Made by a program: the position numbers and the translations under genes. Positions 41,621 through 52,564 of a DNA stretch of 64,000 nucleotides are shown here, in pieces. Position 1 is the stretch's first letter. Each line of letters begins with the position of its first letter. The notes under the pieces are model-generated. The model was given only the letters and a program-made list of their open reading frames with translations, was not told the DNA's origin and ran no database searches. The DNA comes from Agapetus fuscipes (Eukaryota > Arthropoda > Insecta > Trichoptera > Glossosomatidae), in contig OX637335.1 in NCBI GenBank assembly GCA_951799405.1, forward strand, positions 17,798,342 to 17,862,341. The letters are read 5' to 3'.

Positions 41621-41827
41621 ACGGTACTAATTAGGTAAAAAAAAATGCAAGTACAATGCTACTTCTTAGCAATTTTCCCTCCGAATTTGCAGAGGTCTTT
41701 TGAGGTGTGATTCACACATAATAGATAAAGCTTATTTGACACATAAGTTTGTGTGAAACTGACCTCTATAATCTATAGTCATAGTTGCAAAGATATATTG
41801 ACATTCAAGGCTCATTTTAATGCACTA

Positions 41828-42156
41828 CCGGTCGATAGCTCAGTTGGTAGAGTGCTTGCATTCCATGCCGTGAGCTCGGGTACGAATCCTGCCGAGAATG
41901 TTAGAAGTTATTTCCCGTTTCGATGTTTATTTCAAACCCCAAAATAAAATACCGGCAAGGCTTACTCACCTTCACAAGAAATGAATACCAGCCTCCTCGG
42001 GAGCTGGGAAATCCCCACTTCAAATGAAGTGGTTGGCGTAGCCCCCTTACATGTAAAAATAAATAGGTTTCGCTCGCCACATGCGAAACCCTTCGGGGGA
42101 ACGCGGCAAGAAGTTACACTAGATGTGTAGCTTAGTTGCGTTTTTTTTTGCGTTGT
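41828..42156 (+). mobile_element. Family C SINE nested in the hAT element
   Basis: Complete sense copy: CCGGTCGATAGCTCAGTTGG head, body, and GTGTAGCTTAGTTGCG end with a T-rich tail. Confidence 0.85.
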
Positions 42157-42989
42157 CCACAAGCGTCACGTGTAATTATCGCCTTTGCATATTACTAGGG
42201 TGGTCACCTGTTCATCAAAAATTTACTTAAATCAAGTTAATATTATTATCACAAAGCTCAAAAAATCTGACATCCTATCAACCAAATTTACATTATTTGC
42301 GACACCGCCTATCTTCAATAAATCATCCATTGTTTAAATTTGCAATGTTTACTCTCTCGGCGCCAATGGCAATAAATGTTTTACAGCCGTCGGAGCCTTT
42401 TATTTTATATTTCCGCTGTGGACTTTACAAAGGCAAGTTATGCAGCTATTATCCTAGAAGTTCATTATAAGACACGAACAGGTGTCATAAAATCATACGC
42501 ATTCGATACCTTTGTTTACCTTTACTTTTTTTCTGACTTCCTACCCAGAAACTTTTTTCTTTGTTACTGGAGGCTTTGTTTAAAATTTTTGGAGGCCCAT
42601 TCAAGTCGTTAAGGGCCCCATTCAGATCGTCGGGGGCCCCGAACGTTTGCTGTGAGAAACTTTTATTTTCGGTGTCTTTGTCTGGGCAAAACGCAGTTTT
42701 TTGCGTCAAAAGTATTCAATATCAATTCCTACGACATTTTTTAGAATTCCTTTAAAGTCTTTCGGGGCCCATCCTGGCGCGGGGCCCTGGTTCGGTCGCA
42801 CCGCTCGAACCGCCCTAGATCCGGGCCTGTCCAGAGTCATCATTAAAGGAGAGCTTGTATGAAAAAGGTTATGACTCTGGATGAAAGAAGTATGCTAGGA
42901 CAGAAAGAAATGGCGGTTGATCTGTGATATTGGCGGCTAGGGTTTATTAAATTGGAATTAGTTTTCTGTTTAGTTTTGATGTCCATAGA

Positions 42990-43720
42990 TATTTTTCACA
43001 AATCGATTAGGTACTTATTTCACCTCAAGTCAACTTGCTTAAATGCTTACGTCATTTTCAAGAGGACTCTGCGTACAAATGAAACTCAGTGTTTTTATAA
43101 AACCTTCCCATATAAAGAATTTTCACTGTATAAATACACAAACTGTAAATAGTTTAATAAGTGTTCATGATCTTTTTCATCGACAACCACTGGTATGATA
43201 CAATTTTTGCTCCAAGCTTAAAACATACATTTACATACCTACTATAATTATGTGTACAATGATATATATATGTAACTCCAAAATACCATCCCATATTTGG
43301 AAGCATAGAAACCGAAAGTGAAAAAAAAGTTCAGGCCACAAAAAACCTACCCATGCACACACACAAACCTTAACGATAGTATATTATATTAAATAGCCTT
43401 TTGTGTGAGATATTTTATTTGAATTTCTTACAAAAAAGAACCCGGCACAAATACCAGGAATGGGTCAGGTAGAAATTAAGTTACGGTCTGAACACAACAT
43501 GATCTTGGAATATAAAAGTGCGTCGGTTAAAAGAGAGAATACATAGGATGCGTAGGTTATGTACAGATGCGATGAACCAAGTTTCTCATTTCTTGGCCCG
43601 AATACATTAGCTGGGTACGAGAAGGGAGAAAGACCACAGGGTAGTTGGAAAACAATTCAAAATAAAGAAAAAATAATAAAAAATAACATAAATATCGTAT
43701 CATATTTAAAGTAACGTACC
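42990..43720. other. AT-rich non-coding stretch
   Basis: Nothing recognised. Confidence 0.45.
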
Positions 43721-43722
43721 GT

Positions 43723-43965
43723 ACTTGACTTATAGGTTGGTATGATGCTGACCACCCATGCTGTAAAACTGGTTCACTTTGCCAATGTCACCCCTGTCTC
43801 AGGGAAGGACGGTAAGAGTTGCAGGGTGTATGTCCATTTGAGATTTGGTTTTTGTGTTGTAGGTTCACATGCGGCATGTGCAAGCGCGAACTTATACGTG
43901 TCTGGTTATGAAAATGCATGTAATGTGAATCTCCAATGTAACATATCTTTGCAACTTAGATAAGA
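43723..43965 (+). mobile_element. Family A SINE, full length
   Basis: Starts CTTGACTTATAGGTTGG; ends CAACTTAGATAAGATTAGG. Confidence 0.8.
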
Positions 43966-43969
43966 TTAG

Positions 43970-45000
43970 GGTGGTAGACATGATAGTCTCTTGTGATTTT
44001 TTTTAAGAAATCTAGTGCTGGAAACTCCCTAGATTTCAAAAAAATTAGAGGTTTATGACAATATGATTATATAGCGGTATAGCGCAACGGTATCAAGTCG
44101 AGGCTTCACTATGGGTAGCGAGAACCTCCATCTGTGGTCTTTCATTTGTTCTGTTCTTAGTTCTTTTATCTCCTAGGACTTAGACGTCTACGCAACATAC
44201 TCTTCTCTTTTTTGTGACTGTTCAGATTTCTTAAACTGCCTTCTTCATTATTGTCTTTTATCATCTAGTTTGACACATTTATAATTCAGAAATTGTGTCA
44301 GGTCAGCTAAGAAAATATAATTTAAACAACATTTTACTAATATTTTATTATAATAAGGTACCTATTTGAATAAAATAACAATTTTGTAGGCAGCGTGGGA
44401 CACTACACTATACATTTGCATCAGACACCTAATTTATATCCACAGCCTTGCCCTTTTTTGAGTTTTTTAAGGTGAACAGTAAAAAGACTATAGCATTCTC
44501 CGTCACCAATCTCTCAAAGAACAAAAATAAATAGCACCTCTAGTGATCGTTTAACTTTCTATACACTCAATCCCAAATTCTATGGTTTTGTAAATACCGT
44601 ATATTAGTAGGCCCTCGATATTGAAGAAAATGTGAGTGGTAGTATTACGAAAGCTGGAACGTGGGAGGCACACACACAGAGACAAACACACACACACAGG
44701 CATGTTCCCGCACAGCTGTGTTGCAGGTATAAGAGACATACGCAACACCGGGTAATCGCGTCTATTGTCTCGCTCTTTTGTGTGCGTGTATACCTGGCTA
44801 TTTGTATTGCACACACGTGTGTACTATTGTGTTTTGTCTGGAAAGAACGAGACAGAGAGAGTGAAAGAGATTTTTGATGTTTATGGTTAAAAAATGAAAG
44901 TTTTTTGAGGCAGTTTAAATTGAAATCAAATCAGCTGAATTAATGAGAAATGTAGGTTTGTCAAGTACAAAGGTATAATATGGAGTACATAGCAAACTAA
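43970..45000. other. Unassigned stretch with a CA-rich patch
   Basis: The (CA)-rich patch at 44668-44700 and short frames in it have no protein signal. One unit of the short AGCACCTCTAGTGATCG repeat is at 44530. Confidence 0.4.
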
Positions 45001-45004
45001 GGGA

Positions 45005-45065
45005 ATAAGTGCAGAAGACTTTACAGAGGTTCTGGCCACCAGTAGCGGAACGGCGACATCGTTAC
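45005..45065 (+). pseudogene. RTE-type LINE (family 2), last 60 bp
   Basis: Only GGTTCTGGCCACCAGTAGCG and GAACGGCGACATCGTTAC remain. Confidence 0.5.
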
Positions 45066-45141
45066 TAAGTAAATGGTCTTGCATACAAAAATAATTTCAA
45101 TTGTCCTTGCCCTTGAATTTTCTCTTCTCTACGTATTTCTA

Positions 45142-45262
45142 GTCCGGTCGATAGCTCAGTTTGTAGAGTGCTTGCATTCCATGCCGAGAACTCGGGTGTA
45201 AATCTCACCGAAGGTGTCAGAATTGATTTCCCATTGGCCATTTCGATGTTTACTCAGCCTTC
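45142..45262 (+). mobile_element. Family C SINE, head and start of body
   Basis: GTCCGGTCGATAGCTCAGTT head, then body with a deletion, up to TTTACTCAGCCTTCAC. Confidence 0.7.
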
Positions 45263-45430
45263 ACAAAAATCAAAGTTTTTTCGCGTAAAAAACGTTCCAA
45301 CTCCATTATTTAAATTCGACGAGAATTCTTCTCGGCGGGCAGATGTCACACTCGTGGCCATGTAATGCCACAATTTTATCTACGTGAATTTATGTGCCGC
45401 GTCCATAGAGTGTGCATTTGATAATAATAT

Positions 45431-45677
45431 CAAGAGCCCTATGCGAGCTTGGTCGTCGCTGTTGAAAGCGCCAATTCTAAGACAAGACCCAATTGCTGTA
45501 AGTCTAGAATGGACCTTTGGTGACCGGTCTTTGGTAAAGGTAATATATGAAATTTTCAACCTAGCAGCATCAAGAGCATTATATGAAAATATAAATGGTA
45601 GGTCTATTATTTGCGTTCCGCCGGGATTCGAACCCACAACCTTCCGAAGCGTTATCGCAAGACTACGGACCGGTCAA
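45431..45677 (-). mobile_element. Family B SINE
   Basis: Minus-strand copy truncated in the short tail; the head ends at 45677. It pairs with the oppositely oriented copy 50 bp away. Confidence 0.75.
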
Positions 45678-45727
45678 ATGTATGATTTTTTTCTATTTTG
45701 GCTGTTAAATTGATATCTAAGTACTTT

Positions 45728-46015
45728 TGACCGACCCGTAGTCTAGTGGTTAACATTTCTGACTCGTAAATGGAAGGTTGTGGGCTCGAATCCAGGCGGA
45801 GCACAAAAAAATACCATTTATATTTTCTAATGTGCTCTTCGCTGGGTGAAAATTTCATATACCTTTACCAAAGACCGGTCACTAAAGGTCCATCCAGCCA
45901 TACAGCAATTGGGTCTTGCTTGATAATTGGCGCTTTCTACAGCGACGACCAATCTCGCAGAGGGCTCTTGAGGTGTGATACACAAAAAACAGCGCTCACC
46001 AAATAAATAAGCCTA
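45728..46015 (+). mobile_element. Family B SINE with short tail, full length
   Basis: GACCGACCCGTAGTCTAGTG head through GCGCTCACCAAATAAATAAG tail. With the previous copy it forms a head-to-head inverted pair. Confidence 0.8.
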
Positions 46016-46189
46016 TTACTAATAGGTATATATTACTTACTCGTTTTATTTACCTATTTTTCAGTTGGTACAATCGTTCGTTTTTTCCTTTATTGCATTA
46101 ACCTGAGACCTTGGCGGTCCATTTAGGAAAAGTTGGAATTAGGTAAACGATTGCTATTATGGTGGTTTGAGTACATGGCTGGAGAGTAG

Positions 46190-46455
46190 AATTGCTAGTA
46201 GAACTGGCTGGTGGGGGAGTGAGAGGTGGAGGAGAGGGGGTGTTACTGGTGACGCAATACAAACACAAACCAATACCAGCGAGAGTGATGAATGTGTATA
46301 CACCAATACTTGTAAGTTATTGCGGGCACCATGATTTGAAAAAAATGTGGGACGATTTTTATGTGAAATTGGAAAAAGCGGTAGCAGAGCTCCGAAGAAG
46401 TTACCCACACTATAATAACGCCACGCTAGCAAGAAACATAACGAAAAAGAAATAA
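46190..46455 (+). pseudogene. Open frame, possibly a LINE endonuclease relic
   Basis: An 87-codon frame reads RVMNVYTPILVSYCGHHDL and WDDFYVKLEKAVAELRR. The VYTP...FY.KLE.AV pattern resembles the middle of LINE endonucleases (VYAP...FY..L..A). No catalytic motif is inside. It may equally be chance. Confidence 0.3.
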
Positions 46456-46479
46456 AAAATCATAATACCGAGGTCAACA

Positions 46480-46885
46480 TCCGGTGGAACAATTTCAAGC
46501 TTCTGAATCCGGTCGTGAAAGCTTAAAAACATGATTTATAGTTCATGGCAAAGATCGGTATAATCGCTGGTAATTTTATAAGCTGTGCTCGTATTTTAGT
46601 ATGTGTAACATTTTTTTAAATATTATAATTCTTCAATGGCATTTTAATGTGAAAATCAATTTATATTTTTATAGCGTACATTCTTAATCCTTAATTTCAG
46701 ATTAAAAAAACGCACATTACCCTTTATTTTTTTTATAGTAAAGCGCTTTTAATATTAATTATAATTGAAGTACAAGGACTTTTAATTCATTGATATCTTG
46801 AAAGAATTCAACAGTCATAATTATATATTTGAAAGTTTTTTTTTTCAATACTTTTCATTTTCACTTATATAATCTTAATAATAAT
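46480..46885. other. AT-rich non-coding stretch
   Basis: Nothing recognised. Confidence 0.45.
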
Positions 46886-46889
46886 GATA

Positions 46890-47182
46890 ATATTAGGATG
46901 ATTTATTTGGTGAGCGTTGTTTTTGTGTGTATCACACCTCAAGAGCCCTCTGCGAGCTTGGTCGTCGCTGTAGAAAGCGCCAATTCTCAAGCAAGACCCA
47001 GTTGTTGTAAGGTTGGATGGACCTTTCAGTGACCGGTCTTTGGTAAAGGTTTATGATTGTTCAACTCAGCGAAGAGCACCTTCGAAATATAAATGGTATA
47101 TTTTTGTGCTCCGCTGGGATCCGAATCCACAACCTTCCATTTACGAGTCCGAAGTGTTGCCACTACGGACTACGGACCGGTC
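46890..47182 (-). mobile_element. Family B SINE with short tail
   Basis: Minus-strand copy, tail next to an (ATTATT) patch at 46880; the head ends at 47182, seven bases from the 5S-like sequence. Confidence 0.8.
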
Positions 47183-47188
47183 CAAGAT

Positions 47189-47306
47189 GCCAACGACACG
47201 CGGTGTACCTGAGCGGTCACCCATCCAAGTACTGTCCGCGCCCAATGTTGCTTAACTTCGGTGATCTATGGGAACCGGTGCTTTCAACATGGCTAACGTC
47301 GTTGAC
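47189..47306 (-). rRNA. 5S rRNA-like sequence (probable pseudogene)
   Basis: The minus strand reads GTCAACGACGTTAGCCATGTT, then GATCACCGAAGTTAAGCAAC, GGGCGCGG, AGTACTTGGATGGGTGACCG and ACACCGCGTGTCGTTGGC: 118 nt in the order of animal 5S rRNA. The internal promoter blocks (AGTTAAGCAAC and GGATGGGTGACCGC) are intact. Several 5' positions differ, and no T-run terminator follows (CATCTTGG). It is a solitary copy between two SINEs, so a retroposed pseudogene or SINE head is likelier than a working gene. Confidence 0.8.
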
Positions 47307-47307
47307 A

Positions 47308-47420
47308 ATCTTAGTTGCAAATATATGTCAACATTCAAACTCATATTAAATGCATACCCACAAACATACACGTGTAAGTTCGCTCTTCAAATGCTGATCG
47401 TGTACTTAAAAATTATCCAT
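47308..47420 (-). mobile_element. Family A SINE, 3' half
   Basis: The minus-strand tail (TTTGCAACTAAGATTG) abuts the 5S-like 5' end directly. Confidence 0.65.
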
Positions 47421-47469
47421 CGGTCTGCATTATTACTGTCTCTACTTCTTCATTGTTCACATAGGCATT

Positions 47470-47800
47470 CCTTCCAAAAACAGTATTTTTAATCGCATTA
47501 TATTTTGTTCGCATTCCAACCGAAAAAAAGACAGTCCCATTTCTTCATGTGTTATTGGTCTACCCACCTCACTCACACACCCACACTCCCCCACACTTCT
47601 CCCAGCCATGTGGCGCGTGTACATGCACGCAGTGTGGTAGTGTGCGTCTACTAGCGGCGAGTGCGGCTGCACTCTCGCTTTCATCGCTGCAACTACAGGC
47701 AGCGCCAGCGAGCGGCGAGCGGCTTGTGCAACTGTGTCGCAACACTGGCAGTCACTCTCACACTGTAGGCTCAAATACTAGACAATACGACCATCCAATG
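47470..47800. other. GC-rich patch with CpG and AGCGGCGAG words
   Basis: Base composition clearly departs from the surroundings. Frames of 84 (plus) and 105 (minus) codons are open but low in complexity (histidine/threonine-rich plus frame) and show no family motif. Confidence 0.3.
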
Positions 47801-47837
47801 TAAAATATACTTGCAAAAAAATAAAAAGGGGAGGCCT

Positions 47838-48011
47838 GAAGCGATATTCTGCTAAATTCCTTACACTTTGGATATCAATCTCATTCGGAGCTTGCTAGCG
47901 CTTGCGAAAGGACTCCATAGATAAAAAAAAAATAAGAGTACACCTTATTGTTGGACACAAATCGCTATTTGTCGCCTTTAGGTCGTAGGGAATTAAGCAG
48001 AATAGCGCTTC
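47838..48011. mobile_element. MITE with inverted ends, 174 bp
   Basis: The ends GAAGCGATATTCTGCTAAATT and GAAGCGCTATTCTGCTTAAT (complement) are inverted repeats of about 24 bp. The interior has CGCTAGCAAGCTCC and ATAAGGTGTACTC (complement). A partial copy lies at 17668-17805. No target duplication could be fixed. Confidence 0.6.
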
Positions 48012-48184
48012 TTGTATTTTAAAATATAGTATAGGGAACTGAAATGTAATTTTAGCTAAATTTTCATAATGCTTAGCACACCACATTTTGCCGGTGAAAA
48101 TTTAATTAGTTTACTAACGACTTTCAAGGTGACTTCATCTTCACTGAAGTAGCTGTTCTTTTGGAATTTTGATGTAACTGTTCC

Positions 48185-48440
48185 TGTGACTCTGTCGCCA
48201 TTCCGGTAGGGCTGGCCAGAGCCTCTGCAGATTTGCCTACATTTTTTACTAGACTTGCATACCTCTTTCAATTCATTCATATTATTAATAACCTTTTTCG
48301 TACATTTCCTTCACTCACATTCCCTTTGGATATCCCATTCTTTCACAATTTCCCCAATCTGATCAAGACATACTCGATATTGCCTTTCTTTTCCTTTTCC
48401 TCTGTATAAACACTTTGTAAGTCTTTCATCATCAGTTTTT
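48185..48440 (-). pseudogene. RTE-type LINE (family 2) 3' end
   Basis: Minus-strand fragments LTKCLYRGK, EIVKEWDIQ, MNELKEVCKSSKKCRQICRG and the AATGGCGACAGAGTCACAG tail remain, with stops and deletions. Confidence 0.65.
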
Positions 48441-48889
48441 TCTACTTATTAGATATATATAATAATTGAGTGTTGCACAAAATGTCAATTTTATAAATAT
48501 TTATTATGATAAAAGACTAAGTTTTACCCTCAGTATTGCTTTCCTCAGATTATGCATGCATATTTCTTCATTTTTACACGAAATACATTAAAAAAATAAC
48601 GCACTCAAAACCTTGCAGTGTGATATCCACTTAGCACACTTCGCTAAACAGGTCGCTCGTTTTGTTATGTTTCTACATCGCAAAAATATTCTCGTCTCCC
48701 TCTCGTGCAGCGCTATCACACTGTGCCAAAACGAGACGTCGAGACCGATTGCGATTTGGTTCTCGCAATGAATGGCATTAGCTTTTAGTTCCCTGGATAT
48801 GGGTCAGCCAGCTGCTATACAGTACGGAGTGTTTTCCCATGTTGAACCAGAATTCCGAGTAGAAAACGTCGCGTAAATACTCAACAATC

Positions 48890-49160
48890 GCGTAAAAGGG
48901 AAAAAAGTATGGTGATTAGAACCGCACAGTGGCAAAACAACACATGACGAAACATCACTGTGCCAGAAGAACACAGAAAATACATCACTTTGATAAAACA
49001 ACGCAAGGATAAAACAGAACATACTACATAACAACGTACAACGTAACAACGAACATAAAACGTAACATGTGTCGTTCTGTCATGTGCCGTTTTGTCACTG
49101 TGTCGTTCTAACATAACGGCATATGAAAAAACATCACATGACAAAACATCGCAAAATCCA
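48890..49160. repeat. Degenerate short tandem-like repeats (ACATGACA/TGTCATGT words)
   Basis: Words such as AAAACATCAC, TGTCATGTG and TGTCGTTCT recur every 10-15 bp. The same vocabulary appears at 49290-49395, 49655-49700, 59300-59400 and 60260-60385. Confidence 0.55.
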
Positions 49161-49289
49161 CAAACTTTGATTTGGCTTATTAATCTTATAAATGTGTCCT
49201 TGACTTCTAGACTAGCGTAGGAATGTAAAAAATAATGCATACTATGTCTTTGCCTCCCCTAGTTGTAGTTAAAGGCGGCATGGCATAAC

Positions 49290-49420
49290 TTGCAAATAAA
49301 TGCTTTTTGTTTTGTGATGTTTTGTCGCTCGTGTGTCGTGTGTCGCTGTGACGCTCTGTCATGTATTGTTCTGTCATGTGTTATTGTCATTTGCCGTTTA
49401 TTAATCATCATGTATACAAA
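49290..49420 (+). repeat. Degenerate TGTCATGTGTCGTT repeats
   Basis: TGTGTCGTGTGTCGC, TGTCATGTATTGTTC and TGTCATGTGTTATTG follow each other directly before the LINE fragment. Confidence 0.55.
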
Positions 49421-49655
49421 TAAAGTGTGAAAGGAAAAAGAGGGAAGGGACGACCGAGAAAAGTATGGAGTGATCAGATTGAGGAGATTGTGAAAGAATG
49501 GGATATACAAAGTGAGCGTAAAAGAAGAAAACGCATGAAAAAGGTGATGGATATGAAGGAATTGAAAGAGGTATGTCAGGATAGGAAAAAATGGAGGCAA
49601 CTCTGCAGAGGCTCTGGCCACCCCTAGCGGAATGGCGACAAAGTTACAGTTACAG
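49420..49655 (+). pseudogene. RTE-type LINE (family 2) 3' end inside the short repeats
   Basis: An open 66-codon frame reads GKRGKGRPRKVWSDQIEEIV, WDIQSERKRRKRMKK and KELKEVCQDRKKW, ending at a stop after GSGHP; then AGCGGAATGGCGACAAAGTT and ACAG tail repeats. It is almost identical to 14175-14412, so both copies are recent. TGTC-type repeats lie on both sides. Confidence 0.75.
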
Positions 49656-49699
49656 CCGTTATGTCATGAGTCGTTTTGTTACTGTGTCGTTTTATTATA

Positions 49700-50180
49700 G
49701 AACTAAAAAATATGTATCAAAACTGAAATACTGACTAGAGCCGCTGTTGCATTTTTCATACATAATTATATTTACGCGATGGTTAAGTATTTACGCTATG
49801 TTTTATACTCGTTGTACAGAAGTAACAGGCTCACTAAATAATTCTGACCTATCTAGGATTGCAACTGCCATGAAACGAAAACAGATGTTTTTAAAATGGT
49901 CTATGTTGTGAAATTCGCAGACCTCTCTAACTATTATAATATGTTTGTAAATTTTAACTATGTAAAACAAAATTGTAGCTCTATATTTTGGCAGAATGGT
50001 CTCGGCACGGATGTTCAAAAAAATTTTTTTGGTGGGCAATCGTCACACGTCTATGAAACTACGGTCCTTAGAATTTAGCAACCAATAGGAAATAAGAAGT
50101 TGGCGCTTGCCCTAGCGTGCCCCACCGTGTGAAGTCACAACAATTACATTTTATTTTTTTCAAATCGCCATTAAATGTTA
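49700..50180. other. AT-rich non-coding stretch
   Basis: Nothing recognised. Confidence 0.45.
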
Positions 50181-50184
50181 ATCT

Positions 50185-50425
50185 AAATCTAAGTTGCAAA
50201 GATATGTATCATTTGAGATTCATATTAAATGCATTCCCACAAGCAGACACGCATAATTTCGCGCTCACACATACCTCATGTGGACCTACAATATAAAAGC
50301 CCAATCTCAAATGAACTTTGCAACTCTTGCCGACCTTCCCTGTAACAGGGGTGACATTGGCAAAGTGAACCATTTTTTACAGTATGGGTGGTCAGCCTCA
50401 TGCCAACCTATAAGTCAAGGACCAC
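50185..50425 (-). mobile_element. Family A SINE, full length
   Basis: Well-preserved minus-strand copy with CCTTGACTTATAGGTTGG at 50425 and a TTAGATTTAGATTAA tail. Confidence 0.8.
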
Positions 50426-50634
50426 CTTAAGGGTAAAATTGAATAAAGGCTCTTTCACTAGTTTGAGAAATCGTAGATGAAATATTTTATTGGGAGTTAC
50501 TTACGAGTATCATAGTAAGTGAACTAATTATAAATCAGTGCTCATGGAAAACTTCGAAACTAAAGGATAATCACACTTTTGAAGTGTTATTTTGCTCTGG
50601 TAGAAAATACAAATCTTAAGTATCTTCTGTCGAC

Positions 50635-50870
50635 CATTAAATGCACGCCCTCAAGCAGACACGTGTGAGTTCGCGCTTGCACATGCCGCATGTGAACCTA
50701 CAACATAAAAACCAAATCTCATATACATACAAAATAAACCAAAACTTCACATGAATATACACCTTGCAACTCCTACTGCCTTGCTGGCTTACTGGCAAAC
50801 AGGAGTGGCATTGGCAAAAGTGAATGGGGGGTCAGTCTCATACCAAGCAATCAGTCAAAGGAACAGAAAA
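50635..50870 (-). mobile_element. Family A SINE, rearranged
   Basis: Both subtypes are present in one copy: GTAGGTTCACATGCGGCATG (first) and GAAGTTTTGGTTTATTTTGT (second). It may be a recombinant. The tail is lost. Confidence 0.65.
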
Positions 50871-50874
50871 AAGA

Positions 50875-51180
50875 TCATTGAAAATGCAAGAAAACGTGAG
50901 GTTATTTTTGTCGAGTCATAATTTTATTTTTTTAGAAAACTCCCGCCAAGGTCTGTGTGCTCAGTTCCGCTGGAAATATGTTTTACAAATTACAAAATGG
51001 CGGCCGAGGGACTTTTCATTTTATTTCTACGCTCATTCAAGCATTTTGTTTAACAGCCAGGGAGAGCGAAATGGAACTGGCGACTGGCGAGATCTCGTAC
51101 ATAAATAAAAAAAATATCGCGAGATAATTATTTACGTTTGCGAAAAAATTAGGTTTGCTCTCCAAATTATTTTGTAATTC
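50875..51180. other. Unassigned stretch
   Basis: Contains AATGGCGGCCGAGGGAC and GGCGAGATCTCGTAC but no recognisable gene or repeat. Confidence 0.35.
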
Positions 51181-51189
51181 AAATATAGA

Positions 51190-51255
51190 ATTTATAATCA
51201 AAGTTGCAAGTATATATAACATGCAAGCACACACGCAGACATGTGTAAGCTTGCC
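51190..51255 (-). mobile_element. Family A SINE, 3' fragment
   Basis: Minus-strand ACATGTCTGCGTGTGTGC to TTGCAACTTTGATTATA. Confidence 0.6.
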
Positions 51256-51299
51256 CATACTTACGTATGACGCTAAATAATGTTTTTTTGTGTTCTTTG

Positions 51300-51422
51300 A
51301 CTAATACGTTTGTATAAGACTGACCACCCATACTGTAATATGGTCCACTATGCCAATGCCACCCCTGTTTCAGGAAAGGATGGCAAGAGTTGCAATATCC
51401 ATTTGAGATTGGGATTTTCCCC
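51300..51422 (+). mobile_element. Family A SINE, 5' half
   Basis: CTAATACGTTTGTATAAGAC through TTTGAGATTGGGATTTT; the 3' half is lost. Confidence 0.65.
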
Positions 51423-51593
51423 ACTCCCTGCTTGAACATTCTGAAACACCACTGGAAGATCCTTTTCGGCCACCTGTCATGGTCCTGCCTTGCGACGTGA
51501 CTCGCTGAATGACATCAGTGACACCAGTTAAGCTATACAATTTAGTTGATCACAAAACTCGCAACATATTATCAAAATAAGTAAATCTTAAAA

Positions 51594-51720
51594 CGACGAC
51601 TGAGGATGAACTCATCTTTCAACTTCCTCCTCAGTCGTCGTGCAGAGAGGATGTTCTCCTGAAGACGTCGGCTACGTCGCTGACGAAACGTCGAGAATGA
51701 CGTAAGTTCTCTCTAAACGG
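51594..51720. repeat. Short hairpin followed by a GACGAAACGTCG motif
   Basis: CGACGACTGAGGATGAA (51594-51610) pairs with 51624-51640. Downstream is CTGAAGACGTCGGCTACG then GACGAAACGTCGAGAATG, a word pattern also seen in shorter form at 6.68 kb and in the 34.2 kb hairpin. Confidence 0.55.
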
Positions 51721-51799
51721 TTCGTTAAATATCCGATTTAAATTAAGTTTTGAAATTTGTTCAGTTTTAAAAATCAATATAATTGTCAAAATGTCAAAC

Positions 51800-52310
51800 G
51801 ACCGTAATTCTAACTTAAACCTAACCAAATCTTAAAACCCCCAAGATATTCGCGAGTCAAAAAACTCGTGAGTTATCGGCAAGTTAGAAAAAAACTCGCG
51901 AGATTTATTTGCCCTAACCTCAACAGTCAACTGAATTGTAATAATTATACTAGCAAGTTACAGCCATTTCGTAGCCTTCCGCTTTTTTAAACGTTTTCTC
52001 CCGCGTTTCGAAACGCGGCGTAACCTTGTGTTTGTTACTAAAAGCCTTTTTACTTTTGACTGCTTCTATTCCTTTATTACTTCTAAATAAAAATTGATAC
52101 GTTATTGGCCTCAGACCTGTGTAAAGTATTTGCGTTATGAATGCTTGAAAAAATGCCAAAATGATGGATAGTTTTTTATAAAAGAAGCTAACTAGGAAAT
52201 AACGTTGTCAGTAATTTTGAAGATTCGGTCATTAATCACAAATCATTGGATTGACGTAGAAGGTAAGCGGGAAGGTAAATCATTAAATATTAAAAATTCA
52301 ATACGGTATA
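51800..52310. other. AT-rich non-coding stretch
   Basis: Nothing recognised. Confidence 0.45.
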
Positions 52311-52311
52311 C

Positions 52312-52548
52312 TATCTATAATCTAAGCTGCAAAGATATGTTAACATTTAAGGCTCATATCTGATATCGCATACCCACAGACAGGCACATCTAGGTTCGCG
52401 CCTACACATTATGCATGTGTGCATACAAATAAACGAAACCTCACATGAACATAAACTTTGCAACTCCTGCCGTCTTTCCCTGAAACCGGGTGGCATTGGT
52501 AAAAGTGAACCAATTTGTACAGCACGGGGGGCAGCCTCATACCAACCT
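52312..52548 (-). mobile_element. Family A SINE, second subtype
   Basis: Minus-strand copy with GTTTCGTTTATTTGTATGC and CCCGGTTTCAGGG; tail TTAGATTATAGATAG. Confidence 0.8.
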
Positions 52549-52564
52549 ACAATATTATAAAATT

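Larger units (their letters stand above)
41170..42829. mobile_element. hAT-type DNA transposon, 1.66 kb, nested in LINE
   Basis: The ends are CAGGCCCGGAT and its exact complement ATCCGGGCCTG, flanked by the 8 bp repeat TCCAGAGT (41162-41169, 42830-42837). The intact LINE reads ATATCCAGAGTCATAAT here, proving the insertion point. Terminal GGGGCCCTGG runs are on both sides. No transposase is recognisable; two SINEs sit inside, so the element proper is under 1.1 kb and non-autonomous. Confidence 0.85.
40805..42990 (+). pseudogene. LINE C-terminal fragment split by two insertions
   Basis: Pieces 40805-40930, 41151-41169 and 42830-42990 are continuous with the 8.7 kb LINE (RWFGHMER, RGRGRPRKVWMDQI, EWDIQSH, then KKVMTLDE and RKKW). 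A family A SINE separates the first two and a hAT element separates the last two. Confidence 0.75.

Noticed and set aside
47549..47803. 84-codon histidine/threonine-rich frame
   Set aside because: Low-complexity CA-rich DNA explains it; the complementary strand is open too.
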